Shown here: positions 42,673-51,652 of the stretch, piece after piece | Layout of the letters: each line of letters begins with the position of its first letter | Numbering within the stretch: the first letter of the stretch is position 1 | Source of the DNA: Tropicibacter oceani | GTDB taxonomy: Bacteria; Pseudomonadota; Alphaproteobacteria; Rhodobacterales; Rhodobacteraceae | Length of the DNA stretch: 64,000 bases | Direction of reading: 5' to 3' | Assembly (NCBI RefSeq): GCF_029958925.1 | Contig: NZ_CP124616.1 | Coordinates: 3,348,001-3,412,000 of the forward strand | The notes under the pieces: generated by a model | What the model was told of the DNA's origin: nothing | The model's input: only the letters and a program-made list of their open reading frames with translations | The model's database searches: none | Translations under genes and position numbers: made by a program

Positions 42673-42834
42673 TCAGTCCTTGTTACCGCTGTTTTGTTCT
42701 GTGTCGCGCGCATCCTGCCCCTGACGCGCCTTGGCCTGCGCCTTGCGCCGTCCAAGATTCGCCTTCAGCGCCGCTTTCAGGCGCGCGTCCCGTGTCTTTT
42801 CGGGCGTTTTCGGGGGTGTTGCTTTGCGTTGCAT
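42673..42834 (-). CDS. Small basic protein, hypothetical
   Basis: A 53-residue Lys/Arg/Ala-rich protein ([22 protein letters not shown]) with no membrane helix, predicted helical. The ATG at 42834 is chosen; an in-frame upstream Met at 42858 would add only eight residues. It ends 5 bp before murA on the same strand and probably shares its transcript. I do not know a functional name; size and charge suggest RNA or ribosome association. Short basic frames arise easily in GC-rich DNA, so confidence is moderate. Confidence 0.55.
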   Translation of the reverse strand: MQRKATPPKTPEKTRDARLKAALKANLGRRKAQAKARQGQDARDTEQNSGNKD

Positions 42835-42877
42835 GAGGTCTCTGTAACCTACGTGCAAAAAAGGGTCCAGTTTACGC

Positions 42878-42906
42878 TTGCACCCGAAAAGTTTTGCGGC
42901 TAATCA
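42878..42906 (+). promoter_or_regulatory. Promoter of tRNA-Thr
   Basis: TTGCAC (42878-42883), 17-bp spacer, TAATCA (42901-42906), 23 bp before the tRNA. Confidence 0.55.
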
Positions 42907-42929
42907 CCCGGCACGTTTCGACGGACGGC

Positions 42930-43004
<75 letters not shown>

Positions 43005-43069
43005 TTTCCCAATCCCGGAAAATTTCAGGTGACAGCGCGGTTTGACGCTGCGGCGGCGCTTTTGAAGCG

Positions 43070-43310
43070 TTACATCAAGTTTGCGCTGCAACCCTGCGAC
43101 ATCACTTGCAAACCTGGCGGGGCGATCCCGGTCATCTCAGTTGGGCTGATGCTTGGCAGGTCAGGAAAGGGCGGCGCCTGCAGTGCACCAGCCTGAAAAT
43201 CGGAAAATTGTTGTTTTAGTGAAAGCGAGGCCCCATAAATTGCCAATCCTAATGTAATATTATCGCTATAGTGATATTCGATCCCCAAGATTCCAGCTTC
43301 CCAACCTGAT
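43070..43310 (-). pseudogene. Remnant of a beta-barrel-type gene beside tRNA-Thr
   Basis: The - strand encodes about 75 residues beginning WEAGILGIEYHYSDNITLGL and continuing through LAIYGASLSLKQQF. This alternating pattern resembles the end of an outer-membrane beta barrel. No start codon precedes the conserved part, a stop lies just upstream, and the DNA is much more AT-rich than the flanks. It appears to be a decayed foreign fragment. The rest of the 43005-43402 gap holds nothing else recognisable. Confidence 0.45.
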
Positions 43311-43402
43311 CAATGCCTCGCCCAATGCGCCCCCTGGCGGCTTGCCAAGCCCCCCGCGCAGGGCCTATGCCGCTGGTGAAGTCCTCCAAGGAGCCCTTGG
43401 CA

Positions 43403-44629
43403 GTGTTGATCTACCGGATATTGCTAAGCCTTTTCTCTCTGGCCGTGCTTCTGCGCCAGCCCGGCAAGGCGTTGCGCCGCGCCCGTCTGGGGCATGGCAT
43501 GGCCCCCGCGCCCGGCCAGCACGTCTGGCTGCATGGCGCATCAAACGGCGAGCTGGCCTCGGTTCGCACGGTGCTCGACCATCTTGTCGCCGCGCGCCCC
43601 GATCTGAAATGGCTGATCACGGCAAACACCCCGACGGCGGTGCAGATGGTCACGGACTGGGCCCTGCCCGGGGTCAGCGCCCGGCTTGCCCCGCTGGACC
43701 TGGCGCGGGTGACGGCCCGGGTGCTGCGCGACTGGCAGGTGGTGGCGCATGTCTCGCTCGAATCTGAGCTGTGGCCGCATCGTTTTCGCCTGTGCCCAGG
43801 TCCGGTGATTCTGCTGGGCGCAAGGATGAGCCAGGGCACCGCCCGTGGCCTGGGCCGCCTGCCCGGGCTGTCGCGCGCCATGCTGGAGCATGTGACCCTG
43901 GCCATTGCCCAGGATCAGGGCAGCCTTGACCGTCTGACGCAGCTGGGCCTGCCACAGGAGGCGCGCGGGCCGGTTGTCGATCTCAAGGCGCTGTATCTTG
44001 CGCCGCAGGGCCAGACGCCCGATGCCGCCTTGCTGGCCGCCTTTCCCCGCGCCCGCACCTGGCTGGCCGCCTCGACCCACGCGGGCGAGGACGAGATCGC
44101 GCTGGACGCCCATGCTCTGGCGCTGCGCCATGCCCCGGACCTGCGGCTGATCCTGGCCCCGCGCCATCCGCGCCGGGGCGACGCGCTCGAATCGCTGATC
44201 GCCGCACGCGGACTGACCTGCGCGCGGCGCAGCAAGGGTCAGGCGCCGGGCACCGCACAGGTCTACCTGGTCGATACCATGGGCGAAATGGCACTGTGGT
44301 ATGCGCTGGCGGGGCGCGTTCTGGTCGCCGGCACGCTCAGCGACCGGGGCGGGCATACTCCTTATGAGCCCGCCGCCTTTGGCGCCGCGCTGCTGCACGG
44401 GCCGGATGTGGTCAACCACAAGGCGGGGTTCGAGCGGCTGGCGCAGGCGCAGGCATCCGTGCAGATCAATGATGCGGCGTCGCTGGCCGATGCGCTGATC
44501 GCCCTGACCAGTCCCGAAGACCAGCAAAGAGCCGGCAAGGCCGCGCAGGCGGCGCTGGCGCAGGACATCGACCTTGACGGGCTGTGCGCGCGGCTGCTGG
44601 ACCGGTTGCCCGCGTCTGCGCAACCTTGA
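43403..44629 (+). CDS. waaA: 3-deoxy-D-manno-octulosonic acid transferase
   Basis: A 408-residue GT-B glycosyltransferase (GT30) that adds Kdo to lipid A at the inner membrane. The N-terminal helix LIYRILLSLFSLAVLL anchors it. The catalytic Glu is in HGASNGELAS, and SLESELWPHRF, AASTHAGEDE and DRGGHTPYEPAAFG are family motifs. I chose the GTG at 43403, placed ten bases after AAGGAG; an in-frame ATG at 43367 would add 12 unconserved residues and lacks a good ribosome site. Asn in place of the usual Val before GE is a minor oddity. Confidence 0.9.
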   Translation: MLIYRILLSLFSLAVLLRQPGKALRRARLGHGMAPAPGQHVWLHGASNGELASVRTVLDHLVAARPDLKWLITANTPTAVQMVTDWALPGVSARLAPLDLARVTARVLRDWQVVAHVSLESELWPHRFRLCPGPVILLGARMSQGTARGLGRLPGLSRAMLEHVTLAIAQDQGSLDRLTQLGLPQEARGPVVDLKALYLAPQGQTPDAALLAAFPRARTWLAASTHAGEDEIALDAHALALRHAPDLRLILAPRHPRRGDALESLIAARGLTCARRSKGQAPGTAQVYLVDTMGEMALWYALAGRVLVAGTLSDRGGHTPYEPAAFGAALLHGPDVVNHKAGFERLAQAQASVQINDAASLADALIALTSPEDQQRAGKAAQAALAQDIDLDGLCARLLDRLPASAQP

Positions 44630-44678
44630 ACCCGGCGCGGTTAAGGCTATCTTCAGAGTATTCAGATCGGATACGGAC

Positions 44679-45110
44679 ATGATCCAGTACAGTCTTCGAT
44701 GCGATGACGGGCACCAGTTCGACAGCTGGTTCCAATCTGCCGGCGCCTTTGACAAATTGCAGGCCGCGGGCCATGTGGCCTGCGCCATCTGCGGATCATC
44801 CCAGGTGGTCAAGGCGTTGATGGCGCCGCGCGTCAATCATTCCGACAGCGAAACACCGGCCCCCAGGCCCAGCCTGTCGCAGCCCCAAAGCGTCGCGGAA
44901 CAGGCGCTGGCGCAGCTCAGGGCGCATGTCGAAGCCAACGCCAGCTATGTCGGCGGCAGTTTCGCCAAGGAAGCGCGCGCCATGCACCTGGGCGAGGCCC
45001 CGGAACGCCCGATCTGGGGCGAAGCGCGCAGCGACGAGGCCAAGGCCCTGATCGACGACGGCATCCCGGTCGCCCCGCTGCCCTTCACACCGACGCGAAA
45101 AAGCAACTGA
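44679..45110 (+). CDS. DUF1178 family protein
   Basis: A 143-residue protein of the DUF1178 family. The N-terminal SLRCDDGHQFDSWFQSAGAF and the CAICGSSQVVKALMAPRV segment, with Cys34 and Cys37, form a FmdB-like zinc ribbon together with Cys8 and His11. The C-terminal half (about 75-140) is conserved helical and ends in IPVAPLPF, typical of the family. Function unknown. It lies 49 bp after waaA and may be co-transcribed. Confidence 0.88.
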   Translation: MIQYSLRCDDGHQFDSWFQSAGAFDKLQAAGHVACAICGSSQVVKALMAPRVNHSDSETPAPRPSLSQPQSVAEQALAQLRAHVEANASYVGGSFAKEARAMHLGEAPERPIWGEARSDEAKALIDDGIPVAPLPFTPTRKSN

Positions 45111-45155
45111 CCCCAACGCATTCGCCCCCCGCGGCCCTGCGTCAGCATTGACATC

Positions 45156-45184
45156 TTGCCCTTTTCGTTTCTGCCGCCTAAACC
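45156..45184 (+). promoter_or_regulatory. Predicted promoter of lysC
   Basis: TTGCCC (45156-45161), 17-bp spacer, TAAACC (45179-45184), 27 bp before the ATG. It fits a vegetative promoter moderately. Confidence 0.4.
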
Positions 45185-45211
45185 GCGCGAAACTTAAACC
45201 GGGGAACTGTC

Positions 45212-46450
45212 ATGCCCGTTCTTGTGATGAAATTCGGCGGCACCTCTGTCGCCACGCTGGATCGCATCCGCCGCGCCGCCAAGCGCGTCGGCGTCGAGGT
45301 CGCCAAAGGCTATGACGTGATCGTCATCGTCTCGGCCATGTCGGGCGAAACCAACAAGCTGGTCGGCTTTGTCGAGGAAACCTCGCCGCTGTTCGATGCG
45401 CGCGAATACGACGCCGTCGTCAGCTCGGGCGAGAACGTCACCGCCGGCCTGATGGCGCTGACCTTGCAGGAAATGGACGTTCCGGCGCGCAGCTGGCAGG
45501 GCTGGCAGGTGCCGGTCAAGACGACCAACGCGCATGCCAACGCCCGGATCGAGGAAATCCCGACCGACAACATCAGCGCCAAGTTCGGCGAAGGCATGAA
45601 GGTCGCCGTGGTCGCCGGTTTCCAGGGCATTTCCCCCGAGGGCCGCATCACCACGCTGGGCCGGGGGGGCAGCGACACCACCGCCGTGGCCTTTGCCGCC
45701 GCCTTTGGCGCCGAGCGATGCGACATCTACACGGACGTCGATGGCGTCTATACCACCGACCCGCGCATCTGCGACAAGGCCCGCAAGCTGGACAAGATCG
45801 CCTTTGAGGAAATGCTGGAACTGGCCAGCCTCGGCGCCAAGGTCCTGCAGACCCGCTCGGTCGAGCTGGCCATGCGCTACAAGGTCCGGCTGCGGGTTCT
45901 CAGCAGCTTTGAAGAACAATCGGACGAAGCAGGCACATTGGTCTGCGACGAGGAGGAAATCATGGAAAGCAACGTGGTGGCCGGTGTGGCCCATTCCCGC
46001 GACGAGGCAAAGATGACCCTCGTGTCCGTCGCCGACCGTCCCGGTATCGCCTCGGCGATTTTCACGCCCCTGGCCGAGGCCGGCGTGAACGTGGACATGA
46101 TCGTTCAGAACATCAGCGAAGAAGGTCACACCGACATGACCTTTTCCTGCCCCACCAACCAGGTGGCGCGCGCTGAAAAGGCCATGAAAGACGCCCAGAA
46201 GAACGGCAGCATCGACTTTCAGGAAATCATCGCCGACGAAGGCGTGTGCAAGATTTCCGTCGTCGGCATCGGCATGCGCAGCCATACCGGCGTCGCCGCC
46301 AAGATGTTCCAGGTGCTGGCCAAGGAAGGCATCAACATCAAGGTCATCACCACCTCGGAAATCAAGATTTCCGTGCTGATCGACCGCAAGTACATGGAAC
46401 TGGCAGTGCAGGCCCTGCACGACGCCTTTGACCTCGACAAGGCGGCCTGA
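45212..46450 (+). CDS. lysC: Aspartate kinase
   Basis: A 412-residue monofunctional aspartokinase, first step of the Lys/Thr/Met branch. The N-terminal MKFGGTSVATLDRI is the kinase signature; GRGGSDTTAVAFAAAFGA and DVDGVYTTDPR complete the active site. Two C-terminal ACT-type domains (about 265-335 and 345-410) provide feedback control by lysine and threonine, as is usual for this class. It carries its own promoter and intrinsic terminator. Confidence 0.96.
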   Translation: MPVLVMKFGGTSVATLDRIRRAAKRVGVEVAKGYDVIVIVSAMSGETNKLVGFVEETSPLFDAREYDAVVSSGENVTAGLMALTLQEMDVPARSWQGWQVPVKTTNAHANARIEEIPTDNISAKFGEGMKVAVVAGFQGISPEGRITTLGRGGSDTTAVAFAAAFGAERCDIYTDVDGVYTTDPRICDKARKLDKIAFEEMLELASLGAKVLQTRSVELAMRYKVRLRVLSSFEEQSDEAGTLVCDEEEIMESNVVAGVAHSRDEAKMTLVSVADRPGIASAIFTPLAEAGVNVDMIVQNISEEGHTDMTFSCPTNQVARAEKAMKDAQKNGSIDFQEIIADEGVCKISVVGIGMRSHTGVAAKMFQVLAKEGINIKVITTSEIKISVLIDRKYMELAVQALHDAFDLDKAA

Positions 46451-46480
46451 CACAAAGCCGCCCGGCACCGATACCCAAAG

Positions 46481-46511
46481 CGAGCGGCCCTATGGCCGCT
46501 CGTTTCCGTTT
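46481..46511 (+). terminator. Intrinsic terminator of lysC
   Basis: 9-bp perfect stem 46481-46489/46494-46502 with CTAT loop, followed by TTTCCGTTT. Confidence 0.7.
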
Positions 46512-46677
46512 CGGGCCAGGTCAGGCCAGGCGCCCATGCGCCGCCCGCCGCGCCACCGCCGACAAATCAGGCAAAGCGCACGGTGAGACATCAAATCGCG
46601 GAAGAGTTGTGGAATACCCCTCCCTTTCCGTGGCCCGCTCGCCTATACCAGCCAGCAAGGACGACACAGGATTTCAG

Positions 46678-48936
46678 ATGCCCGACGGTCTTGAAAGCGA
46701 AAGCCGCAAACTTCTTGGACGGCTCAGGGATACCATGGCCGAAGAGGCCGCGGGCCAGGCCCGTCTGGACAAGATCACCCATCTGACCGCCGACTCGATG
46801 GGCACCGAAGTGTGCTCGATCTACCTGTTCCGCGACCCCGAAACGCTGGAACTCTGCGCCTCGCAGGGTCTCAAGCCCGAGGCCGTGCACCAGACCCGGA
46901 TGAAACTGGGCGAAGGCCTGGTCGGCCGTACGGCGCGTACCGGCAAGATCGTGAACACCGCCGATGCGCCCTCGGCCCCCGGGTTCCGCTACATGCCCGA
47001 AACCGGAGAAGAGATTTACTCCAGCTTCCTTGGCGTCCCGATCCAGCGGCTTGGCGAAAAGCTGGGCGTGCTTGTGGTGCAATCGAAACAGAAACGCGAA
47101 TTCACCGCCGACGAAGTCTATGCGCTTGAAGTGGTCGCCATGGTGCTGGCGGAAATGACCGAACTGGGCGCCTTTGTCGGCGAAGGCGCGGCGCTGTCGG
47201 CGCGCCACACCCAGCCGGCGATGTTCCGCGGCGCGGTCGGCCAGGAAGGCACCGCCATGGGCCACGTCTGGCTGCACGAGCCGCGCGTGGTGGTCACCAA
47301 CCTTGTGGCCGACGACCCCGAAAAGGAACTGGTGCGCCTGAACGCCGCCGTGGACGAATTGCGCGTCAGCGTCGACCAGATGCTCGAAGGGGCGGATGGC
47401 GATGGCGACAAGGACCAGATGCAGGTTCTCGAAGCCTATCGGATGTTCGCCAACTCCAAGGGCTGGCTGCGCCGGATGGAAACCGACATCGCCCGCGGCC
47501 TGTCGGCCGAAGCGGCGGTGGAAAAGGAACAATCGCAGGCCCGCGCCCGGATGAACCAGGTGTCCGATGCCTACCTGCGCGAACGCCTGCACGATCTGGA
47601 CGACCTGTCCAACCGCCTGCTGCGCATCCTGACCGGACAGGGCCGCGAAACCGGCAGCGCCATGCCCGAAGACCCAATCCTGATCGCGCGCAACATCGGC
47701 CCCGGCGAATTGCTGGAATATGGCCGCAAGCTCAAGGGCGTCGTGCTCGAAGAGGGTTCGGTCGGCAGCCATGCGGCGATTGTCGCGCGGGCGCTGGCGA
47801 TTCCGCTGGTGATTCACGCCGCGCGCATCACCAACGAGGCGCTGAACGGCGATCACATCATGGTCGATGGCGACCAGGGCATCGCGCATCTGCGCCCCGA
47901 CGACACCGTCGTGGCCGCCTTTGTCGACAAGATCGCCATGCAGGCCAAGGCGCAGGAACGCTATGCCTCGATCCGCGACGTTGATTGCGTGTCCGCCGAT
48001 GGGGTGCGGATTTCCTTGCAGATGAACGCCGGTCTGATGGCTGACCTGCCCTCGCTTGACAGTTCTGGCGCCGAGGGCGTCGGGCTGTTCCGCACCGAAT
48101 TGCAGTTCCTGATCCGCAACCAGATGCCGCGCCGCAACGAACTGGTCTCGATCTATTCGCGGGTCATCGACGCCGCCCAGGGCAAACGCGTGGTGTTTCG
48201 CACGCTGGACATCGGCTCGGACAAGGTGCTGCCCTACATGAAGCCGCAGGATGAACCCAACCCGGCGCTTGGCTGGCGGGCGATTCGTGTCGGGCTGGAC
48301 AAACCGGGCGTGCTGCGGATGCAGTTGCAGGCGCTGATCCGCGCCGCCAAGGGCCGCCCCCTGACCGTGATGTTCCCCTTTATCGCGCAATACAGTGAAT
48401 TCCGCGATGCGCGCGCCGAAATGGACAAGGCGCTGGCCCGCGAACTCAAGCTGGGTCATGCCACCCCGCAAAGCGTCGAAATCGGGGCGATGCTGGAAAC
48501 CCCCAGCCTTGCCTACGCCTCTCAGACGTTTTTCGAAGAGGTCGAATTCCTGTCGATCGGCGGCAATGATCTCAAGCAGTTCTTCTTTGCCGCCGACCGC
48601 GAGAACGAGCGCGTGCGCCGCCGCTACGATACCCTGAACGTGTCCTTCCTGACCTTCCTTCAGGACATCGTGCAGCGCTGCGAAAAGACCACGACCAAGC
48701 TCAGCTTTTGCGGAGAGGACGCAGGCCGCCCGATCGAGGCGCTGTGCCTTGCGGCCATCGGGATCACGACGCTGTCGATGCGCCCTGCCTCGATCGGTCC
48801 GGTCAAAAGCCTGTTGATGCGCACCGATCTGTCGGCGGTGCGCGCGGTGATCGACGCGGCCCGCGCGCGCGGCGATCAAAGCGTGCGCCAAGCGGTCAAG
48901 GACCACCTGAGCCAGGAAGGCTGGGCCCTGTCCTGA
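46678..48936 (+). CDS. ptsP: Phosphoenolpyruvate-protein phosphotransferase PtsP (EI-Ntr)
   Basis: A 752-residue enzyme I of the nitrogen PTS. An N-terminal GAF domain (about 20-165; MGTEVCSIYLFRD) senses nitrogen status, probably glutamine. The phospho-carrier His is His365 in EEGSVGSHAAIVARA, and the PEP-binding barrel contains GVGLFRTELQFL, SIGGNDLKQFF and Cys678 in FCGEDAG. It phosphorylates NPr, which then modifies EIIA-type regulators. The start at 46678 fits the usual N-terminus; an in-frame extension upstream has no ribosome site. The lysC-ptsP order is common in Rhodobacteraceae. Confidence 0.95.
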   Translation: MPDGLESESRKLLGRLRDTMAEEAAGQARLDKITHLTADSMGTEVCSIYLFRDPETLELCASQGLKPEAVHQTRMKLGEGLVGRTARTGKIVNTADAPSAPGFRYMPETGEEIYSSFLGVPIQRLGEKLGVLVVQSKQKREFTADEVYALEVVAMVLAEMTELGAFVGEGAALSARHTQPAMFRGAVGQEGTAMGHVWLHEPRVVVTNLVADDPEKELVRLNAAVDELRVSVDQMLEGADGDGDKDQMQVLEAYRMFANSKGWLRRMETDIARGLSAEAAVEKEQSQARARMNQVSDAYLRERLHDLDDLSNRLLRILTGQGRETGSAMPEDPILIARNIGPGELLEYGRKLKGVVLEEGSVGSHAAIVARALAIPLVIHAARITNEALNGDHIMVDGDQGIAHLRPDDTVVAAFVDKIAMQAKAQERYASIRDVDCVSADGVRISLQMNAGLMADLPSLDSSGAEGVGLFRTELQFLIRNQMPRRNELVSIYSRVIDAAQGKRVVFRTLDIGSDKVLPYMKPQDEPNPALGWRAIRVGLDKPGVLRMQLQALIRAAKGRPLTVMFPFIAQYSEFRDARAEMDKALARELKLGHATPQSVEIGAMLETPSLAYASQTFFEEVEFLSIGGNDLKQFFFAADRENERVRRRYDTLNVSFLTFLQDIVQRCEKTTTKLSFCGEDAGRPIEALCLAAIGITTLSMRPASIGPVKSLLMRTDLSAVRAVIDAARARGDQSVRQAVKDHLSQEGWALS

Positions 48937-49411
48937 GGCAGAAACCCTGCCGTGACAGGGCCGCGCTGCGCGCTTCGGCGCGCGCCCAGTCCGCCGGGTC
49001 CTGCCGTCGGCGCCGCATCCCGCGTTCGGTCCAGCCCTTGAAACCTGCACCCGCTGCGCGTGCCGTGTCCTGAACCCACATTCGCGGCCTGCACCCGCCC
49101 CGCCGATCAGACCGCCGCATGAAAAACGCCCGACCGCGGAGTTTTTCCGGCGACCGGGCGCAAAGACTGCGACGTCTGTTTGTGCTCTGGCCATTCTGGC
49201 CCGCGGCACCTATCCCGCGCTTTCTGCGCGGTTTTTCGACCCTCGTTTGCATTCCACGTCAGATGCGCCAAGTTTGACAAGGCGCGCATCACGGGCAGGT
49301 TTCAGCGCGGGGCCGATCAGGGGGCGATCACTTGCCCCTTCATCCATGACCCTAGCGCCGCATCCCTAACAAAGGGTGTACAGTTTTCGAAAAATTCGGG
49401 AAGAACTCGAT
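48937..49411. other. 475-bp intergenic region after ptsP
   Basis: No supportable gene. It contains a 6-bp GC hairpin with a TTCG loop (48968-48983) just after ptsP, the - strand terminator-like hairpin listed separately, and an isolated TTGACA (49274-49279) without a good -10. Confidence 0.5.
49122..49160 (-). terminator. Possible - strand terminator downstream of the EcsC-family gene
   Basis: On the - strand a CGCCCG/CGGGCG stem closes a 22-nt loop and is followed by TTTTT (49122-49126). It lies 250 bp past the EcsC-family stop. Confidence 0.4.
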
Positions 49412-50167
49412 TCAACCGTCAAGCCGCGCCGACAGCAGCTCGACCAGCTCTGCAAACGGGGTGCCGGTCTTTTCCTCAAGCGCGCGCAGGCCAAAGACCA
49501 CCTGCCCCATCTCGTGATAATAGCCCGAGTACGAATAATTCGTCACCGCCGCCGTGGCCGCCCCGATCACCGGAATCGTCTGCGCCGCCAGCTTGCGGCC
49601 CAGCACCATGGCCAGGCGCGGCGCGATCAACCCGATCCCGATATAGACGTTCACGCCCGTCAGCGTCACCCGCGACGACAGAAAGTTCAGATCCGGCTTG
49701 CCGCCCGCGTCTTTCAAAGGCCCTGCCGCGGCAAAGACCAGCAGCGCGTCCTTGCGGGTCTGCTCGTCATCGGGGTTGAACCCGTGCTCGGCGGCCACCG
49801 CCTGAACCGACCGCATCAGCATGGTCACCGTCACCGGCAATTCGGCCAGCGCCGTGGCCAGCCCGCCCATGCCACCGACGATCCCGACGGCGGTCGTGGT
49901 CGCGGTGTTGACCCAGGGCTTTTGATCCTTGACCAGGCTGCGCGACCCTGACGCCGCGCTCATCGCCGCCTCCAGCCCGCGTACCGTGGCGGTCTCCAGC
50001 TTGCTGCGGGCGTTTTCGGGAAGCCTCTCCAACAGGCCTTCGGCGGGCCAGTTCAACACGTTCAGAACCTGCACACCGAAATTGCCGGCAGCGCGATAGC
50101 GCGTGGCCAGATTGTCGATTTCGCGGTCCAGATCAATGGCCGCTTCCACCAGTTCAAAATCACTCAT
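49412..50167 (-). CDS. EcsC family protein
   Basis: A 251-residue EcsC-family protein. The helical N-terminal half (NLATRYRAAGNFGVQVLNVLN) leads to a Gly-rich amphipathic region (GIVGGMGGLATALAELPVTVTMLMRS) and a further hydrophobic patch (LTGVNVYIGIGLIAPRLAMVLGRKL). The family name comes from a gene of the Bacillus ecs transporter operon, but its molecular role is unknown, and eukaryotic relatives suggest peripheral membrane association. The ATG at 50167 has a GAGGGA site; an upstream in-frame start lacks one. Monocistronic. Confidence 0.85.
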   Translation of the reverse strand: MSDFELVEAAIDLDREIDNLATRYRAAGNFGVQVLNVLNWPAEGLLERLPENARSKLETATVRGLEAAMSAASGSRSLVKDQKPWVNTATTTAVGIVGGMGGLATALAELPVTVTMLMRSVQAVAAEHGFNPDDEQTRKDALLVFAAAGPLKDAGGKPDLNFLSSRVTLTGVNVYIGIGLIAPRLAMVLGRKLAAQTIPVIGAATAAVTNYSYSGYYHEMGQVVFGLRALEEKTGTPFAELVELLSARLDG

Positions 50168-50221
50168 GGTTGTTCCCTCGTCACGCCCCACTCCTAGAAA
50201 CTGGGTAGACTTGGCGATTTT

Positions 50222-50716
50222 TCAACCCTTTTGCGGCATCCGCGTGACCTCGCCCTGCACCCCATTCCAGGCGCCGGGGGTCAAGGCATAGCCCAGAACC
50301 CGGTCCGGATTGGTCGGCGGGGGCATCTCGACCCCTTCCAGGTGTTCGAACCCGAACCGCTTGTAATAGGGCGCATCGCCCACCAAAAGCACGCGGTCAT
50401 GGCCCAGTTCGCCCGCCCGCGCCAGGGTTTCGCGCACAAGCGCGCCGCCCAGCCCTTCGCCCTGTGCCGTCGGGTGAACCGCCACAGGCCCCAGCAGCAG
50501 CGCAGGCCAATCGCCCACCATGACCGGCCAATAGCGGATCGCGCCGCCAATCATGCCGCTTTCGTCGCGCGCCAGCACGCAAAGCTCGGGCACCGGCGGC
50601 ACATCATCACGAAGCCGGTACGAACTCAGCAAAGTCCGCCCCGGGGCAAAGCAGCTATCGTAGAGGGCCTCGACCTCCCACCAATCCTGCGGCAGTTCCT
50701 GTGCAAGGGTGAACAC
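50222..50716 (-). CDS. GNAT-family N-acetyltransferase
   Basis: A 164-residue GNAT enzyme. The acetyl-CoA site is VAVHPTAQGEGLGGALVRETL, and the C-terminal DAPYYKRFGFEHLEGVEMPPP is typical of the YhbS-like subgroup. The acceptor (small molecule or protein) is unknown. I chose the GTG at 50716 with GAGGG upstream; the frame stays open to a GTG at 50755 without a ribosome site. It is divergent from the flavin reductase gene, and the two share a short promoter region. Confidence 0.85.
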   Translation of the reverse strand: MFTLAQELPQDWWEVEALYDSCFAPGRTLLSSYRLRDDVPPVPELCVLARDESGMIGGAIRYWPVMVGDWPALLLGPVAVHPTAQGEGLGGALVRETLARAGELGHDRVLLVGDAPYYKRFGFEHLEGVEMPPPTNPDRVLGYALTPGAWNGVQGEVTRMPQKG

Positions 50717-50789
50717 AACGGCCCTCGTGCATTTCGGTGCATTCCGGCCTATCACGTGGGAAAATCCAGCGCAAACAGGAGAATGCAGA

Positions 50790-51395
50790 ATGTTCTATCG
50801 CCCCGAGCAAGGTCACGGCCTGCCCCACAACCCTTTCAACGCCATCGTGACCCCCCGGCCCATCGGCTGGATCTCGTCGCGCGGGGCGGATGGGCGCGAC
50901 AACCTTGCGCCCTATTCCTTTTTCAACGCGGTCGCCTATTTCCCGCCGCAGGTGATGTTTTCCTCGACCAGCGCCAAACCTGACCGCGACGGCACCAAGG
51001 ACAGCGTCGGCAATATCCGCGAAACCGGTGTGTTCTGCGTGAACGTCGTCGAATACGCCCTGCGCGATGCGATGAACGCCACCTCGGGACCCTGGGCGCG
51101 CGACGTGGACGAATTCGAGCTGGCCGGGCTGGACAAGGCCGAGTGTGAAACCATCCCCTGCGCCCGCGTCGCCGCCGCCCCCGCCAACCTCGAATGCAAG
51201 CTGACCCAGATCGTGCAATTGCCCGGAGAGGCGAACTTTGCCGTCTTTGGCGAGGTCACAGGCATCCACATGCGCGACGATTGCATGACCGATGGCCAGT
51301 TTGACGTGCTGAAATTCAACCCGCTCGCGCGCATGGGCTATCGCGATTACAGCGTGGTCCGCGAGGTGTTCGAGCTCAAACGCCCGGGCGAATAA
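50790..51395 (+). CDS. Flavin reductase-like (FMN-binding split barrel) protein
   Basis: A 201-residue protein of the flavoprotein oxygenase/DIM6-NTAB type. The N-terminal MFYRPEQGHGLPHNPFNAIVTPRPIGWIS and the flavin-contacting NLAPYSFFNAVAYFPPQVMFSS are the family core. It probably binds FMN and uses NAD(P)H, either as a reductase component or as an enzyme on an unidentified substrate. The ATG at 50790 follows CAGGAGA. It is followed by 257 bp before the acetyltransferase gene. Confidence 0.88.
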   Translation: MFYRPEQGHGLPHNPFNAIVTPRPIGWISSRGADGRDNLAPYSFFNAVAYFPPQVMFSSTSAKPDRDGTKDSVGNIRETGVFCVNVVEYALRDAMNATSGPWARDVDEFELAGLDKAECETIPCARVAAAPANLECKLTQIVQLPGEANFAVFGEVTGIHMRDDCMTDGQFDVLKFNPLARMGYRDYSVVREVFELKRPGE

Positions 51396-51584
51396 GGCTG
51401 CGCGCGTTCCGGCCCACACGGCGTCATTCCAGGCGCCCCCCCAAACCCGCCCTGTCCAACCCCTTGCCCGTCCTGGCACCGGGAAACGGGGCGGCGGGCG
51501 GGCGCCTTTCGGCACAGCCGAAACAGAGCGGCCCGCCACCCCTGTGCCCCTGTCGCGTTTCGTGCTATCCTGCCCCCACAACCG

Positions 51585-51640
51585 ATGGAGGACGTGATGG
51601 ACCAGCCCCTTTGAAACCCTGACTTTCAACCGGTTTTCAA
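51585..51640 (+). promoter_or_regulatory. Possible leader peptide and hairpin before the acetyltransferase gene
   Basis: A 9-codon frame (51585-51614), or its inner ATG at 51597 preceded by GGAGG (peptide MDQPL), ends at the foot of an imperfect hairpin TTGAAACC...GGTTTTCAA (51611-51640). This hairpin lies just before the GAGG site of the downstream gene. The layout recalls translational attenuation but is short enough to be chance. Confidence 0.3.
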
Positions 51641-51652
51641 AACGAGGTCCCC

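Noticed and set aside
46591-49209. An 872-codon - strand open frame over ptsP
   Set aside because: Antisense to a full-length, motif-complete PtsP; no recognisable protein sequence.
49274-49302. Promoter with TTGACA in the gap after ptsP
   Set aside because: At 17 bp the -10 is AGGTTT, and no + strand gene follows.
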